64,000 nt of DNA, taken from the NCBI GenBank assembly GCA_936450465.1, contig OW388293.1:54029201-54093200 (forward strand), written 5' to 3'. The translations under genes were made by a program, and so were the position numbers. The DNA comes from Gibbula magus. Lineage: Eukaryota > Mollusca > Gastropoda > Trochida > Trochidae. Shown here in pieces: positions 12,528 through 26,124 of this stretch (its first letter is position 1; each line of letters begins with the position of its first letter). The notes under the pieces are model-generated. The model was not told the DNA's origin. It searched no databases and saw nothing but the letters and a program-made list of their open reading frames with translations.

Positions 12528-14420
12528 TGTGTTTCTCGCACTTAGTAAAATGTCCATGTTTTTTGGCCAATTTGGTCACGCGAACCTCTTTAACGGCGAA
12601 ACTGGAGTCCAACTTAAGGAAGGTAGCGAGAATTCGAAATGACCATTCGATAGATCACATTGTAATATACATCTCAGCCAAGTTTGGTTCTGAAATATGC
12701 ATTTTGAAGAAAGTTATCACGCTTGCTGTCAAGTAGTGTGTTTCTCGCACTTACAATAATTTCCATGTGTTTTGGCCAATTTGGTCACGCGAACCTCTTT
12801 AACGGCGAATATGGAGTCCAATTTAAGGAAGGTATCGGGAAATCGAAATGACCATTCGATAGATCACATTGTAATATACATCTCAGCCAAGTTTGGTTCT
12901 GAAATATGCATTTTGAAGAAAGTTATCACGCTTGCTGTCAAGTACTGTGTTTCTCGCACTTACAATAATTTCCATGTTTTGTGGCCAATTTGGTCACGCG
13001 AACCTCTTTAACGGCGAATCTGGAGTCCAACTTAAGGAAGGTAGCGAGAATTCGAAATGACCATTCGATAGATCACATTGTAATATACATCTCAGCCAAG
13101 TTTGGTTCTGAAATATGCATTTTGAAGAAAGTTATCACGCTTGCTGTCAAGTAGTGTGTTTCTCGCACTTACAATAATTTCCATGTTTTGTGGCCAATTT
13201 GGTCACGCGAACCTCTTTAACGGCGAATCTGGAGTCCAACTTAAGGAAGGTAGCGGGAATTCGAAATGAACATTCGATAGATCACATTGTAATATACATC
13301 TCAGCCAAGTTTGGTTCTGAAATATGCATTTTGAAGAAAGTTATCACGCTTGCTGTCAAGTACTGTGTTTCTCGCACTTAGTAAAATGTCCATGTTTTTT
13401 GGCAAATTTGGTCACGCGAACCTCTTTAACGGCGAATCTGGAGTCCAACTTAAGGAAGGTAGCGAGAATACGAAATGACCATTCGATAGATCACATTGTA
13501 ATATACATCTCAGCCAAGTTTGGTTCTGAAATATGCATTTTGAAGAAAGTTATCACGCTTGCTGTCAAGTAGTGTGTTTCTCGCACTTAGAATAATTTCC
13601 ATGTTTTTTGGCCAATTTGGTCACGCGAACCTCTTTAACGGCGAATCTGGAGTCCAACTTAAGGAAGGTAGCGAGAATACGAAATGACCATTCGATAGAT
13701 CACATTGTAATATACATCTCAGCCAAGTTTGGTTCTGAAATATGCATTTTGAAGAAAGTTATCACGCTTGCTGTCAAGTAGTGTGGTTATCGCACTTAGA
13801 ATAATTTCCATGTTTTTTGGCCAATTTGGTCACGCGAACCTCTTTAACGGCGAATCTGGAGTCCAACTTAAGGAAGGTAGCGGGAATTCGAAATAACCAT
13901 TCGATAGATCACATTGTAATATACATCTCAGCCAAGTTTGGTTCTGAAATATGCATTTTGAAGAAAGTTATCACGCTTGCTGTCAAGTACTGTGTTTCTC
14001 GCACTTAGAATAATTTCCATGTTTTTTGGCCAATTTGGTCACGCGAACCTCTATAACGGCGAATATGGAGTCCAATTTAAGGAAGGTATCGGGAAATCGA
14101 AATGACCATTCGATAGATCACATTGTAATATACATCTCAGCCAAGTTTGGTTCTGAAATATGCATTTTGAAGAAAGTTATCACGCTTGCTGTCAAGTACT
14201 GTGTTTCTCGCACTTAGTAAAATGTCCATGTTTTTTGGCCAATTTGGTCACGCGAACCTCTTTAACGGCGAATATTGAGTCCAACTTAAGGAAGGTAGCG
14301 AGAATTCGAAATGACCATTCGATAGATCACATTGTAATATACATCTCAGCCAAGTTTGGTTCTGAAATATGCATTTTGAAGAAAGTTATCACGCTTGCTG
14401 TCAAGTAGTGTGTTTCTCGC

Positions 14421-14838
14421 ACTTACAATAATTTCAATGTTTTGTGGCCAATTTGGTCACGCGAACCTCTTTAACGGCGAATCTGGAGTCCAACTTAAGG
14501 AAGGTAGCGAGAATACGAAATGACCATTCGATAGATCACATTGTAATATACATCTCAGCCAAGTTTGGTTCTGAAATATGCATTTTGAAGAAAGTTATCA
14601 CGCTTGCTGTCAAGTAGTGTGTTTCTCGCACTTACAATAATTTCAATGTTTTGTGGCCAATTTGGTCACGCGAACCTCTTTAACGGCGAATCTGGAGTCC
14701 AACTTAAGGAAGGTAGCGAGAATACGAAATGACCATTCGATAGATCACATTGTAATATACATCTCAGCCAAGTTTGGTTCTGAAATATGCATTTTGAAGA
14801 AAGTTATCACGCTTGCTGTCAAGTAGTGTGGTTATCGC
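14421..14838. repeat. Single-monomer tandem duplication (2 x 209 bp)
   Basis: Units 14421-14629 and 14630-14838 share an otherwise rare variant: TTTCAATG in place of TTTCCATG, together with TTTTGTGG, GCGAGAATACG and AAATGACC. They match until the last part of the second unit, which ends TGTGGTTATCGC instead of TGTGTTTCTCGC. A one-unit duplication is the simplest explanation. Confidence 0.85.
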
Positions 14839-15465
14839 ACTTAGAAAAATTTCCATGTTTTTTGGCCAATTTCGTCACGCGAACCTCTTTAACGGCAAAT
14901 CTGGAGTCCAACTTAAGGAAGGTAGCGGGAATTCGAAATGACCATTCGATAGATCACATTGGAATTTACTTCTCAGCCAAGTTTGGTTCTGAAATATGCA
15001 TTTTGAAGAAAGTTATCACGCTTGCTGTCAAGTAGTGTGGTTCTCGCACTTAGTAAAATGTCCATGTTTTTTTACCAATTTGGTCACGCGAACCTCTTTA
15101 ACGGCGAATCTGGAGTCCAACTTAAGGAAGGTAGCGGGAATTCGAAATAAGCATTCGATAGATCACATTGTAATATACATCTCAGCCAAGTTTGGTTCTG
15201 AAATATGCATTTTGAAGAAAGTTATCACGCTTGCTGTCAAGTACTGTGTTTCTCGCACTTAGAATAATTTCCATGTTTTTTGGCCAATTTGGTCACGCGA
15301 ACCTCTATAACGGCGAATATGGAGTCCAATTTAAGGAAGGTATCGGGAAATCGAAATGACCATTCGATAGATCACATTGTAATATACATCTCAGCCAAGT
15401 TTGGTTCTGAAATATGCATTTTGAAGAAAGTTATCACGCTTGCTGTCAAGTACTGTGTTTCTCGC

Positions 15466-16301
15466 ACTTAGTAAAATGTCCATGTTTTTTGGCCAATTTG
15501 GTCACGCGAACCTCTTTAACGGCGAATATGGAGTCCAACTTAAGGAAGGTAGCGAGAATTCGAAATGACCATTCGATAGATCACATTGTAATATACATCT
15601 CAGCCAAGTTTGGTTCTGAAATATGCATTTTGAGGAAAGTTATCACGCTTACTGTCAAGTAGTGTGGTTCTCGCACTTAGTAAAATGTCCATGTTTTTTT
15701 ACCAATTTGGTCACGCGAACCTCTATAACGGCGAATCTGGAGTCCAATTTAAGGAAGGTATCGGGAAATCGAAATGACCATTCGATAGATCACATTGTAA
15801 TATACATCTCAGCCAAGTTTGGTTCTGAAATATGCATTTTGAAGAAAGTTATCACGCTTGCTGTCAAGTACTGTGTTTCTCGCACTTAGTAAAATGTCCA
15901 TGTTTTTTGGCCAATTTGGTCACGCGAACCTCTTTAACGGCGAATATGGAGTCCAACTTAAGGAAGGTAGCGAGAATTCGAAATGACCATTCGATAGATC
16001 ACATTGTAATATACATCTCAGCCAAGTTTGGTTCTGAAATATGCATTTTGAAGAAAGTTATCACGCTTGCTGTCAAGTACTGTGTTTCTCGCACTTAGTA
16101 AAATGTCCATGTTTTTTTACCAATTTGGTCACGCGAACCTCTATAACGGCGAATCTGGAGTCCAATTTAAGGAAGGTATCGGGAAATCGAAATGACCATT
16201 CGATAGATCACATTGTAATATACATCTCAGCCAAGTTTGGTTCTGAAATATGCATTTTGAAGAAAGTTATCACGCTTGCTGTCAAGTAGTGTGTTTCTCG
16301 C
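15466..16301. repeat. Two-monomer tandem duplication (2 x 418 bp)
   Basis: Dimer 15466-15883 is repeated at 15884-16301. Each dimer is a GTAAAATG...AATATGG...GCGAGAATTCG unit followed by a TTTTTTTACC...CTATAAC...AATCTGG...TATCGGGAAATCG unit. Copy 1 has private changes at about 15633 (GAGGAAAG), 15650 (CTTACTGTC) and in the TAGTGTGG stretch that follows. The second unit is notable because it pairs T51A with C63, a combination that is rare in the window. Confidence 0.85.
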
Positions 16302-17137
16302 ACTTACAATAATTTCCATGTTTTTTGGCCAATTTGGTCACGCGAACCTCTTTAACGGCGAATCTGGAGTCCAACTTAAGAAAGGAAGCGGGAATTCGAA
16401 ATGACCATTCGATAGATCACATTGGAATTTACTTCTCAGCCAAGTTTGGTTCTGAAATATGCATTTTGAAGAAAGTTATCACGCTTGCTGTCAAGTAGTG
16501 TGGTTCTCGCACTTAGAATAATTTCCATGTTTTTTGGCCAATTTTGTCATGCGAACCTCTTTAACGGCGAATCTGGAGTCCAACTTAAGGAAGCTAGCGG
16601 GAATTCGAAATGACCATTCGATAGATCACATTGTAATATACATCTCAGCCAAGTTTGGTTCTGAAATATGCATTTTGAAGAAAATTATCACGCTTGCTGT
16701 CAAGTAGTGTGGTTCTCGCACTTAGTAAAATGTCCATGTTTTTTTACCAATTTGGTCACGCGAACCTCTTTAACGGCGAATCTGGAGTCCAACTTAAGGA
16801 AGGTAGCGGGAATTCGAATCGACCATTCGGTAGATCACATTGTAATATACATCTCAGCCAAGTTTGGTTCTGAAATATGCATTTTGAAGAAAGTTATCAC
16901 GCTTGCTGTCAAGTACTGTGTTTCTCGCACTTAGTAAAATGTCCATGTTTTTTGGCCAATTTGGTCACGCGAACCTCTTTAACGGCGAATCTGGAGTCCA
17001 ACTTAAGGAAGGTAGCGAGAATTCGAAATGACCATTCGATAGATCACACTGTAATATACATCTCAGCCAAGTTTGGTTCTGAAATATGCATTTTGAAGAA
17101 AGTTATCACGCTTGCTGTCAAGTAGTGTGTTTCTCGC
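16302..17137. repeat. Diverged partial copy of the start of the 25-mer (4 monomers)
   Basis: Four monomers here have the same order as 2086-2921. The first is an AAGAAAGGAAGCGGG unit with GGAATTTACTTC, the second a CATGCG unit with AAGCTAGCGGG, the third a TTTTTTTACC unit with AATCGACC and CGGTAG, and the fourth a GTAAAATG unit with GCGAG. Unlike the two 25-mer copies it shows several private differences, for example TTTTGTCATG near 16542, GAAAATTATC near 16681 and CACTGTAAT near 17047. It is therefore an older or more exchanged relative. The match ends at about 17138. Confidence 0.8.
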
Positions 17138-18600
17138 ACTTACAATAATTTCCATGTTTTGTGGCCAATTTGGTCACGCGAACCTCTTTAACGGCGAATC
17201 TGGAGTCCAACTTAAGGAAGGTAGCGGGAATTCGAAATGAACATTCGATAGATCACATTGGAATATACATCTCAGCCAAGTTTGGTTCTGAAATATGCAT
17301 TTTGAAGAAAGTTATCACGCTTGCTGTCAAGTACTGTGTTTCTCGCACTTAGTAAAATGTCCATGTTTTTTGGCCAATTTGGTCACGCGAACCTCTTTAA
17401 CGGCGAATCTGGAGTCCAACTTAAGGAAGGTAGCGAGAATACGAAATGACCATTCGATAGATCACATTGTAATATACATCTCAGCCAAGTTTGGTTCTGA
17501 AATATGCATTTTGAAGAAAGTTATCACGCTTGCTGTCAAGTAGTGTGTTTCTCGCACTTACAATAATTTCCATGTTTTTTGGCCAATTTGGTCACGCGAA
17601 CCTCTTTAACGGCGAATCTGGAGTCCAACTTAAGGAAGCTAGCGGGAATTCGAAATGACCATTCGATTGATCACATTGTAATATACATCTCAGCCAAGTT
17701 TGGTTCTGAAATATGCATTTTGAAGAAAGTTATCACGCTTGCTGTCAAGTACTGTGTTTCTCGCACTTAGTAAAATGTCCATGTTTTTTGGCCAATTTGG
17801 TCACGCGAACCTCTTTAACGGCGAATCTGGAGTCCAACTTAAGGAAGGTAGCGAGAATTCGAAATGACCATTCGATAGATCACATTGTAATATACATCTC
17901 AGCCAAGTTTGGTTCTGAAATATGCATTTTGAAGAAAGTTATCACGCTTGCTGTCAAGTAGTGTGTTTCTCGCACTTACAATAATTTTCATGTTTTGTGG
18001 CAAATTTGGTCACGCGAACCTCTTTAACGGCGAATCTGGAGTCCAACTTAAGGAAGGTAGCGGGAATTAGAATCGACCATTCGGTAGATCACATTGTAAT
18101 ATACATCTCAGCCAAGTTTGGTTCTGAAATATGCATTTTGAAGAAAGTTATCACGCTTGCTGTCAAGTACTGTGTTTCTCGCACTTAGTAAAATGTCCAT
18201 GTTTTTTGGCCAATTTGGTCACGCGAACCTCTTTAACGGCGAATCTGGAGTCCAACTTAAGGAAGGTAGCGAGAATTCGAATCGACCATTCGGTAGATCA
18301 CATTGTAATATACATCTCAGCCAAGTTTGGTTCTGAAATATGCATTTTGAAGAAAGTTATCACGCTTGCTGTCAAGTACTGTGTTTCTCGCACTTAGTAA
18401 AATGTCCATGTTTTTTGGCCAATTTGGTCACGCGAACCTCTTTAACGGCGAATCTGGAGACCAACTTAAGGAAGGTAGCGGGAATTCGAATCGACCATTC
18501 GGTAGATCAATTTGGAATATACATCTCAGCCAAGTTTGGTTCTGAAATATGCATTTTGAAGAAAGTTATCACGCTTGCTGTCAAGTAGTGTGTTTCTCGC
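17138..18600. repeat. Mixed monomers between 25-mer relative and tetramer block
   Basis: Seven monomers. Alternating AACATT/TAC units and GCGAG/TAG units resemble 3548-3757 and 1-418. From about 17974 the AATCGACC...CGGTAG haplotype becomes common and leads into the tetramer block. Private changes include GATTGATC near 17666, TTTTCATG with GCAAATTTGG near 17986-18004, and GGAGACCAAC with CAATTTGGAAT near 18457-18515. No other structure was seen. Confidence 0.75.
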
Positions 18601-21600
18601 ACTTACAATAATTTCCATGTGTTTTGGCCAATTTGGTCACGCGAACCTCTTTAACGGCGAATCTGGAGTCCAACTTAAGGAAGGTAGCGAGAATTCGAAT
18701 CGACCATTCGGTAGATCACATTGTAATATACATCTCAGCCAAGTTTGGTTCTGAAATATGCATTTTGAAGAAAGTTATCACGCTTGCTGTCAAGTACTGT
18801 GTTTCTCGCACTTAGTAAAATGTCCATGTTTTTTGGCCAATTTGGTCACGCGAACCTCTTTAACGGCGAATCTGGAGTCCAACTTAAGGAAGGTAGCGGG
18901 AATTCGAATCGACCATTCGGTAGATCACATTGTAATATACATCTCAGCCAAGTTTGGTTCTGAAATATGCATTTTGAAGAAAGTTATCACGCTTGCTGTC
19001 AAGTACTGTGTTTCTCGCACTTAGTAAAATGTCCATGTTTTTTGGCCAATTTGGTCACGCGAACCTCTTTAACGGCGAATCTGGAGTCCAACTTAAGGAA
19101 GGTAGCGAGAATTCGAAATGACCATTCGATAGATCACATTGTAATATACATCTCAGCCAAGTTTGGTTCTGAAATATGCATTTTGAAGAAAGTTATCACG
19201 CTTGCTGTCAAGTACTGTGTTTCTCGCACTTAGTAAAATGTCCATGTTTTTTGGCCAATTTGGTCACGCGAACCTCTTTAACGGCGAATCTGGAGTCCAA
19301 CTTAAGGAAGGTAGCGAGAATTCGAAATGACCATTCGATAGATCACATTGTAATATACATCTCAGCCAAGTTTGGTTCTGAAATATGCATTTTGAAGAAA
19401 GTTATCACGCTTGCTGTCAAGTAGTGTGTTTCTCGCACTTACAATAATTTCCATGTTTTGTGGCCAATTTGGTCACGCGAACCTCTTTAACGGCGAATCT
19501 GGAGTCCAACTTAAGGAAGGTAGCGGGAATTCGAATCGACCATTCGGTAGATCACATTGTAATATACATCTCAGCCAAGTTTGGTTCTGAAATATGCATT
19601 TTGAAGAAAGTTATCACGCTTGCTGTCAAGTAGTGTGTTTCTCGCACTTACAATAATTTCCATGTTTTGTGGCCAATTTGGTCACGCGAACCTCTTTAAC
19701 GGCGAATCTGGAGTCCAACTTAAGGAAGGTAGCGAGAATTCGAATCGACTATTCGGTAGATCACATTGTAATATACATCTCAGCCAAGTTTGGTTCTGAA
19801 ATATGCATTTTGAAGAAAGTTATCACGCTTGCTGTCAAGTACTGTGTTTCTCGCACTTAGTAAAATGTCCATGTTTTTTGGCCAATTTGGTCACGCGAAC
19901 CTCTTTAACGGCGAATCTGGAGTCCAACTTAAGGAAGGTAGCGGGAATTCGAATCGACCATTCGGTAGATCACATTGTAATATACATCTCAGCCAAGTTT
20001 GGTTCTGAAATATGCATTTTGAAGAAAGTTATCACGCTTGCTGTCAAGTACTGTGTTTCTCGCACTTAGTAAAATGTCCATGTTTTTTGGCCAATTTGGT
20101 CACGCGAACCTCTTTAACGGCGAATCTGGAGTCCAACTTAAGGAAGGTAGCGAGAATTCGAAATGACCATTCGATAGATCACATTGTAATATACATCTCA
20201 GCCAAGTTTGGTTCTGAAATATGCATTTTGAAGAAAGTTATCACGCTTGCTGTCAAGTACTGTGTTTCTCGCACTTAGTAAAATGTCCATGTTTTTTGGC
20301 CAATTTGGTCACGCGAACCTCTTTAACGGCGAATCTGGAGTCCAACTTAAGGAAGGTAGCGGGAATTCGAATCGACCATTCGGTAGATCACATTGGAATA
20401 TACATCTCAGCCAAGTTTGGTTCTGAAATATGCATTTTGAAGAAAGTTATCACGCTTGCTGTCAAGTAGTGTGTTTCTCGCACTTACAATAATTTCCATG
20501 TGTTTTGGCCAATTTGGTCACGCGAACCTCTTTAACGGCGAATCTGGAGTCCAACTTAAGGAAGGTAGCGAGAATTCGAATCGACCATTCGGTAGATCAC
20601 ATTGTAATATACATCTCAGCCAAGTTTGGTTCTGAAATATGCATTTTGAAGAAAGTTATCACGCTTGCTGTCAAGTACTGTGTTTCTCGCACTTAGTAAA
20701 ATGTCCATGTTTTTTGGCCAATTTGGTCACGCGAACCTCTTTAACGGCGAATCTGGAGTCCAACTTAAGGAAGGTAGCGGGAATTCGAATCGACCATTCG
20801 GTAGATCACATTGTAATATACATCTCAGCCAAGTTTGGTTCTGAAATATGCATTTTGAAGAAAGTTATCACGCTTGCTGTCAAGTACTGTGTTTCTCGCA
20901 CTTAGTAAAATGTCCATGTTTTTTGGCCAATTTGGTCACGCGAACCTCTTTAACGGCGAATCTGGAGTCCAACTTAAGGAAGGTAGCGAGAATTCGAAAT
21001 GACCATTCGATAGATCACATTGTAATATACATCTCAGCCAAGTTTGGTTCTGAAATATGCATTTTGAAGAAAGTTATCACGCTTGCTGTCAAGTACTGTG
21101 TTTCTCGCACTTAGTAAAATGTCCATGTTTTTTGGCCAATTTGGTCACGCGAACCTCTTTAACGGCGAATCTGGAGTCCAACTTAAGGAAGGTAGCGGGA
21201 ATTCGAATCGACCATTCGATAGATCACATTGTAATATACATCTCAGCCAAGTTTGGTTCTGAAATATGCATTTTGAAGAAAGTTATCACGCTTGCTGTCA
21301 AGTAGTGTGTTTCTCGCACTTACAATAATTTCCATGTTTTGTGGCCAATTTGGTCACGCGAACCTCTTTAACGGCGAATCTGGAGTCCAACTTAAGGAAG
21401 GTAGCGAGAATTCGAATCGACTATTCGGTAGATCACATTGTAATATACATCTCAGCCAAGTTTGGTTCTGAAATATGCATTTTGAAGAAAGTTATCACGC
21501 TTGCTGTCAAGTACTGTGTTTCTCGCACTTAGTAAAATGTCCATGTTTTTTGGCCAATTTGGTCACGCGAACCTCTTTAACGGCGAATCTGGAGTCCAAC

Positions 21601-23616
21601 TTAAGGAAGGTAGCGGGAATTCGAATCGACCATTCGGTAGATCACATTGTAATATACATCTCAGCCAAGTTTGGTTCTGAAATATGCATTTTGAAGAAAG
21701 TTATCACGCTTGCTGTCAAGTACTGTGTTTCTCGCACTTAGTAAAATGTCCATGTTTTTTGGCCAATTTGGTCACGCGAACCTCTTTAACGGCGAATCTG
21801 GAGTCCAACTTAAGGAAGGTAGCGAGAATTCGAAATGACCATTCGATAGATCACATTGTAATATACATCTCAGCCAAGTTTGGTTCTGAAATATGCATTT
21901 TGAAGAAAGTTATCACGCTTGCTGTCAAGTACTGTGTTTCTCGCACTTAGTAAAATGTCCATGTTTTTTGGCCAATTTGGTCACGCGAACCTCTTTAACG
22001 GCGAATCTGGAGTCCAACTTAAGGAAGGTAGCGGGAATTCGAATCGACCATTCGGTAGATCACATTGTAATATACATCTCAGCCAAGTTTGGTTCTGAAA
22101 TATGCATTTTGAAGAAAGTTATCACGCTTGCTGTCAAGTACTGTGTTTCTCGCACTTAGTAAAATGTCCATGTTTTTTGGCCAATTTGGTCACGCGAACC
22201 TCTTTAACGGCGAAACTGGAGTCCAACTTAAGGAAGGTAGCGAGAATTCGAAATGACCATTCGATAGATCACATTGTAATATACATCTCAGCCAAGTTTG
22301 GTTCTGAAATATGCATTTTGAAGAAAGTTATCACGCTTGCTGTCAAGTAGTGTGTTTCTCGCACTTACAATAATTTCCATGTTTTTTGGCCAATTTGGTC
22401 ACGCGAACCTCTTTAACGGCGAATCTGGAGTCCAACTTAAGGAAGGTAGCGGGAATTCGAAATGAACATTCGATAGATCACATTGTAATATACATCTCAG
22501 CCAAGTTTGGTTCTGAAATATGCATTTTGAAGAAAGTTATCACGCTTGCTGTCAAGTACTGTGTTTCTCGCACTTAGTAAAATGTCCATGTTTTTTGGCC
22601 AATTTGGTCACGCGAACCTCTTTAACGGCGAATCTGGAGTCCAACTTAAGGAAGGTAGCGAGAATTCGAAATGACCATTCGATAGATCACATTGTAATAT
22701 ACATCTCAGCCAAGTTTGGTTCTGAAATATGCATTTTGAAGAAAGTTATCACGCTTGCTGTCAAGTAGTGTGTTTCTCGCACTTACAATAATTTCCATGT
22801 TTTGTGGCCAATTTGGTCACGCGAACCTCTTTAACGGCGAATCTGGAGTCCAACTTAAGGAAGGTAGCGGGAATTCGAATCGACCATTCGATAGATCACA
22901 TTGTAATATACATCTCAGCCAAGTTTGGTTCTGAAATATGCATTTTGAAGAAAGTTATCACGCTTGCTGTCAAGTAGTGTGTTTCTCGCACTTACAATAA
23001 TTTCCATGTGTTTTGGCCAATTTGGTCACGCGAACCTCTTTAACGGCGAATCTGGAGTCCAACTTAAGGAAGGTAGCGAGAATTCGAATCGACCATTCGG
23101 TAGATCACATTGTAATATACATCTCAGCCAAGTTTGGTTCTGAAATATGCATTTTGAAGAAAGTTATCACGCTTGCTGTCAAGTACTGTGTTTCTCGCAC
23201 TTAGTAAAATGTCCATGTTTTTTGGCCAATTTGGTCACGCGAACCTCTTTAACGGCGAATCTGGAGTCCAACTTAAGGAAGGTAGCGGGAATTCGAATCG
23301 ACCATTCGGTAGATCACATTGTAATATACATCTCAGCCAAGTTTGGTTCTGAAATATGCATTTTGAAGAAAGTTATCACGCTTGCTGTCAAGTACTGTGT
23401 TTCTCGCACTTAGTAAAATGTCCATGTTTTTTGGCCAATTTGGTCACGCGAACCTCTTTAACGGCGAATCTGGAGTCCAACTTAAGGAAGGTAGCGAGAA
23501 TTCGAAATGACCATTCGATAGATCACATTGTAATATACATCTCAGCCAAGTTTGGTTCTGAAATATGCATTTTGAAGAAAGTTATCACGCTTGCTGTCAA
23601 GTACTGTGTTTCTCGC
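18601..23616. repeat. Tetramer higher-order repeat domain (836-bp period)
   Basis: Three contiguous four-monomer units run 19646-20481, 20482-21317 and 21318-22153. In each, unit 1 is GCGAG with AATCGAC, unit 2 GCGGG with AATCGACC, unit 3 GCGAG with AAATGACC and unit 4 GCGGG with AATCGACC. Related tetramers lie at 18601-19436 and, in part, 22990-23616. Unit 1 alternates between two types: TTTTGTGG with GACTATT at 19646 and 21318, and TGTTTTGG with GACCATT at 18601, 20482 and 22990. The tetramers therefore form a longer 8-monomer alternation (1672 bp). Unit 4 varies most between copies. The segment 22154-22989 is inserted mixed sequence. Confidence 0.88.
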
Positions 23617-26124
23617 ACTTACAATACTTTCCATGTTTTGTGGCCAATTTGGTCACGCGAACCTCTTTAACGGCGAATCTGGAGTCCAACTTAAGGAAGG
23701 TAGCGGGAATTCGAAATGAACATTCGATAGATCACATTGTAATATACATCTCAGCCGAGTTTGGTTCTGAAATATGCATTTTGAAGAAAGTTATCACGCT
23801 TGCTGTCAAGTACTGTGTTTCTCGCACTTAGTAAAATGTCCATGTTTTTTGGCCAATTTGGTCACGCGAACCTCTTTAACGGCGAATCTGGAGTCCAACT
23901 TGAGGAAGGTAGCGAGAATACGAAATGACCATTCGATAGATCACATTGTAATATACATCTCAGCCAAGTTTGGTTCTGAAATATGCATTTTGAAGAAAGT
24001 TATCACGCTTGCTGTCAAGTAGTGTGTTTCTCGCACTTACAATAATTTCCATGTTTTTTGGCCAATTTGGTCACGCGAACCTCTTTAACGGCGAATCTGG
24101 AGTGCAACTTAAGGAAGGTAGCGAGAATACGAAATGACCATTCGATAGATCACATTGTAATATACATCTCAGCCAAGTTTGGTTCTGAAATATGCATTTT
24201 GAACAAAGTTATCACGCTTGCTGTCAAGTAGTGTGTTTCTCGCACTTACAATAATTTCCATGTGTTTTGGCCAATTTGGTCACGCGAACCTCTTTAACGG
24301 CGAATCTGGAGTCCAACTTAAGAAAGGAAGCGGGAATTCGAAATGACCATTCGATAGATCACATTGTAATATACATCTCAGCCAAGTTTGGTTCTGAAAT
24401 ATGCATTTTGAAGAAAGTTATCACGCTTACTGTCAAGTAGTGTGGTTCTCGCACTTAGAATAATTTCCATTTTGTTTGGCCAATTTGGTCATGCGAACCT
24501 CTTTAACGGCGAATCTGGAGTCCAACTTAAGGAAGCTAGCGGGAATTCGAAATGACCATTCGATAGATCACATTGTAATATACATCTCAGCCAAGTTTGG
24601 TTCTGAAATATGCATTTTGAAGAAAGTTATCACGCTTGCTGTCAAGTACTGTGTTTCTCGCACTTAGTAAAATGTCCATGTTTTTTGGCCAATTTGGTCA
24701 CGCGAACCTCTTTAACGGCGAAACTGGAGTCCAACTTAAGGAAGGTAGCGAGAATTCGAAATGACCATTCGATAGATCACATTGTAATATACATCTCAGC
24801 CAAGTTTGGTTCTGAAATATGCATTTTGAAGAAAGTTATCACGCTTGCTGTCAAGTAGTGTGTTTCTCGCACTTACAATAATTTCCATGTTTTGTGGCCA
24901 ATTTGGTCACGCGAACCTCTTTAACGGCGAATCTGGAGTCCAACTTAAGGAAGGTAGCGGGAATTCGAAATGAACATTCGATAGATCACATTGTAATATA
25001 CATCTCAGCCAAGTTTGGTTCTGAAATATGCATTTTGAAGAAAGTTATCACGCTTGCTGTCAAGTACTGTGTTTCTCGCACTTAGTAAAATGTCCATGTT
25101 TTTTGGCCAATTTGGTCACGCGAACCTCTCTAACGGCGAATCTGGAGTCCAACTTAAGGAAGGTAGCGAGAATACGAAATGACCATTCGATAGATCACAT
25201 TGTAATATACATCTCAGCCAAGTTTGGTTCTGAAATATGCCTTTTGAAGAAAGTTATCACGCTTGCTGTCAAGTAGTGTGTTTCTCGCACTTACAATAAT
25301 TTCCATGTTTTTTGGCCAATTTGGTCACGCGAACCTCTTTAACGGCGAATCTGGAGTCCAACTTAAGGAAGGTAGCGAGAATACGAAATGACCATTCGAT
25401 AGATCACATTGTAATATACATCTCAGCCAAGTTTGGTTCTGAAATATGCATTTTGAAGAAAGTTATCACGCTTGCTGTCAAGTAGTGTGTTTCTCGCACT
25501 TACAATAATTTCCATGTGTTTTGGCCAATTTGGTCACGCGAACCTCTTTAACGGCGAATCTGGAGTCCAACTTAAGAAAGGAAGCGGGAATTCGAAATGA
25601 CCATTCGATAGATCACATTGTAATATACATCTCAGCCAAGTTTGGTTCTGAAATATGCATTTTGAAGAAAGTTATCACGCTTACTGTCAAGTATTGTGGT
25701 TCTCGCACTTAGAATAATTTCCATTTTTTTTGGCCAATTTGGTCATGCGAACCTCTTTAACGGTGAATCTGGAGTCCAACTTAAGGAAGCTAGCGGGAAT
25801 TCGAAATGACCATTCGATAGATCACATTGTAATATACATCTCAGCCAAGTTTGGTTCTGAAATATGCATTTTGAAGAAAGTTATCACGCTTGCTGTCAAG
25901 TAGTGTGGTTCTCGCACTTAGTAAAATGTCCATGTTTTTTTACCAATTTGGTCACGCGAACCTCTTTAACGGCGAATCTGGAGTCCAACTTAAGGAAGGT
26001 AGCGGGAATTCGAAATGACCATTCGATAGATCACATTGTAATATACATCTCAGCCAAGTTTGGTTCTGAAATATGCATTTTGAAGAAAGTTATCACGCTT
26101 GCTGTCAAGTAGTGTGTTTCTCGC
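23617..26124. repeat. Hexamer higher-order repeat, two copies (1254-bp period)
   Basis: Units 23617-24870 and 24871-26124 share monomer order. Both run: TTTTGTGG with AACATT; GTAAAATG with GCGAGAATACG; ACTTACAAT with GCGAGAATACG; TGTTTTGG with AAGAAAGGAAGC and CTTACTGTC; CATGCG with AAGCTAGC. The CATGCG units also share an altered T-tract start, CCATTTTGTTTGG at about 24470 and CCATTTTTTTTGG at about 25724. The sixth monomer differs (GAAACTGG type at 24662, TTTTTTTACC type at 25916). Private changes include AGTGCAAC near 24102, CCTCTCTAAC near 25125 and ATGCCTTTTG near 25238, which destroys the usually invariant ATGCAT. Confidence 0.82.

Larger units (their letters stand above)
12528..16301. 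repeat. Block rich in TATAAC / AATATGG / TATCGGG monomer variants
   Basis: About 18 monomers. Several units carry T51A (CTCTATAAC), C63A (GAATATGG) and TATCGGGAAATCG, first seen at 12749-12957 and again at 14003, 15257, 15675 and 16093. A six-monomer spacing (1254 bp) relates 14003-14420 to 15257-15674. Unit 14839-15047 is the TTATCGC/AATTTCGTC type also found near 3122 and 8349, so that haplotype is shared with the 25-mer block. Two local duplications in this block are listed separately. Confidence 0.8.
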
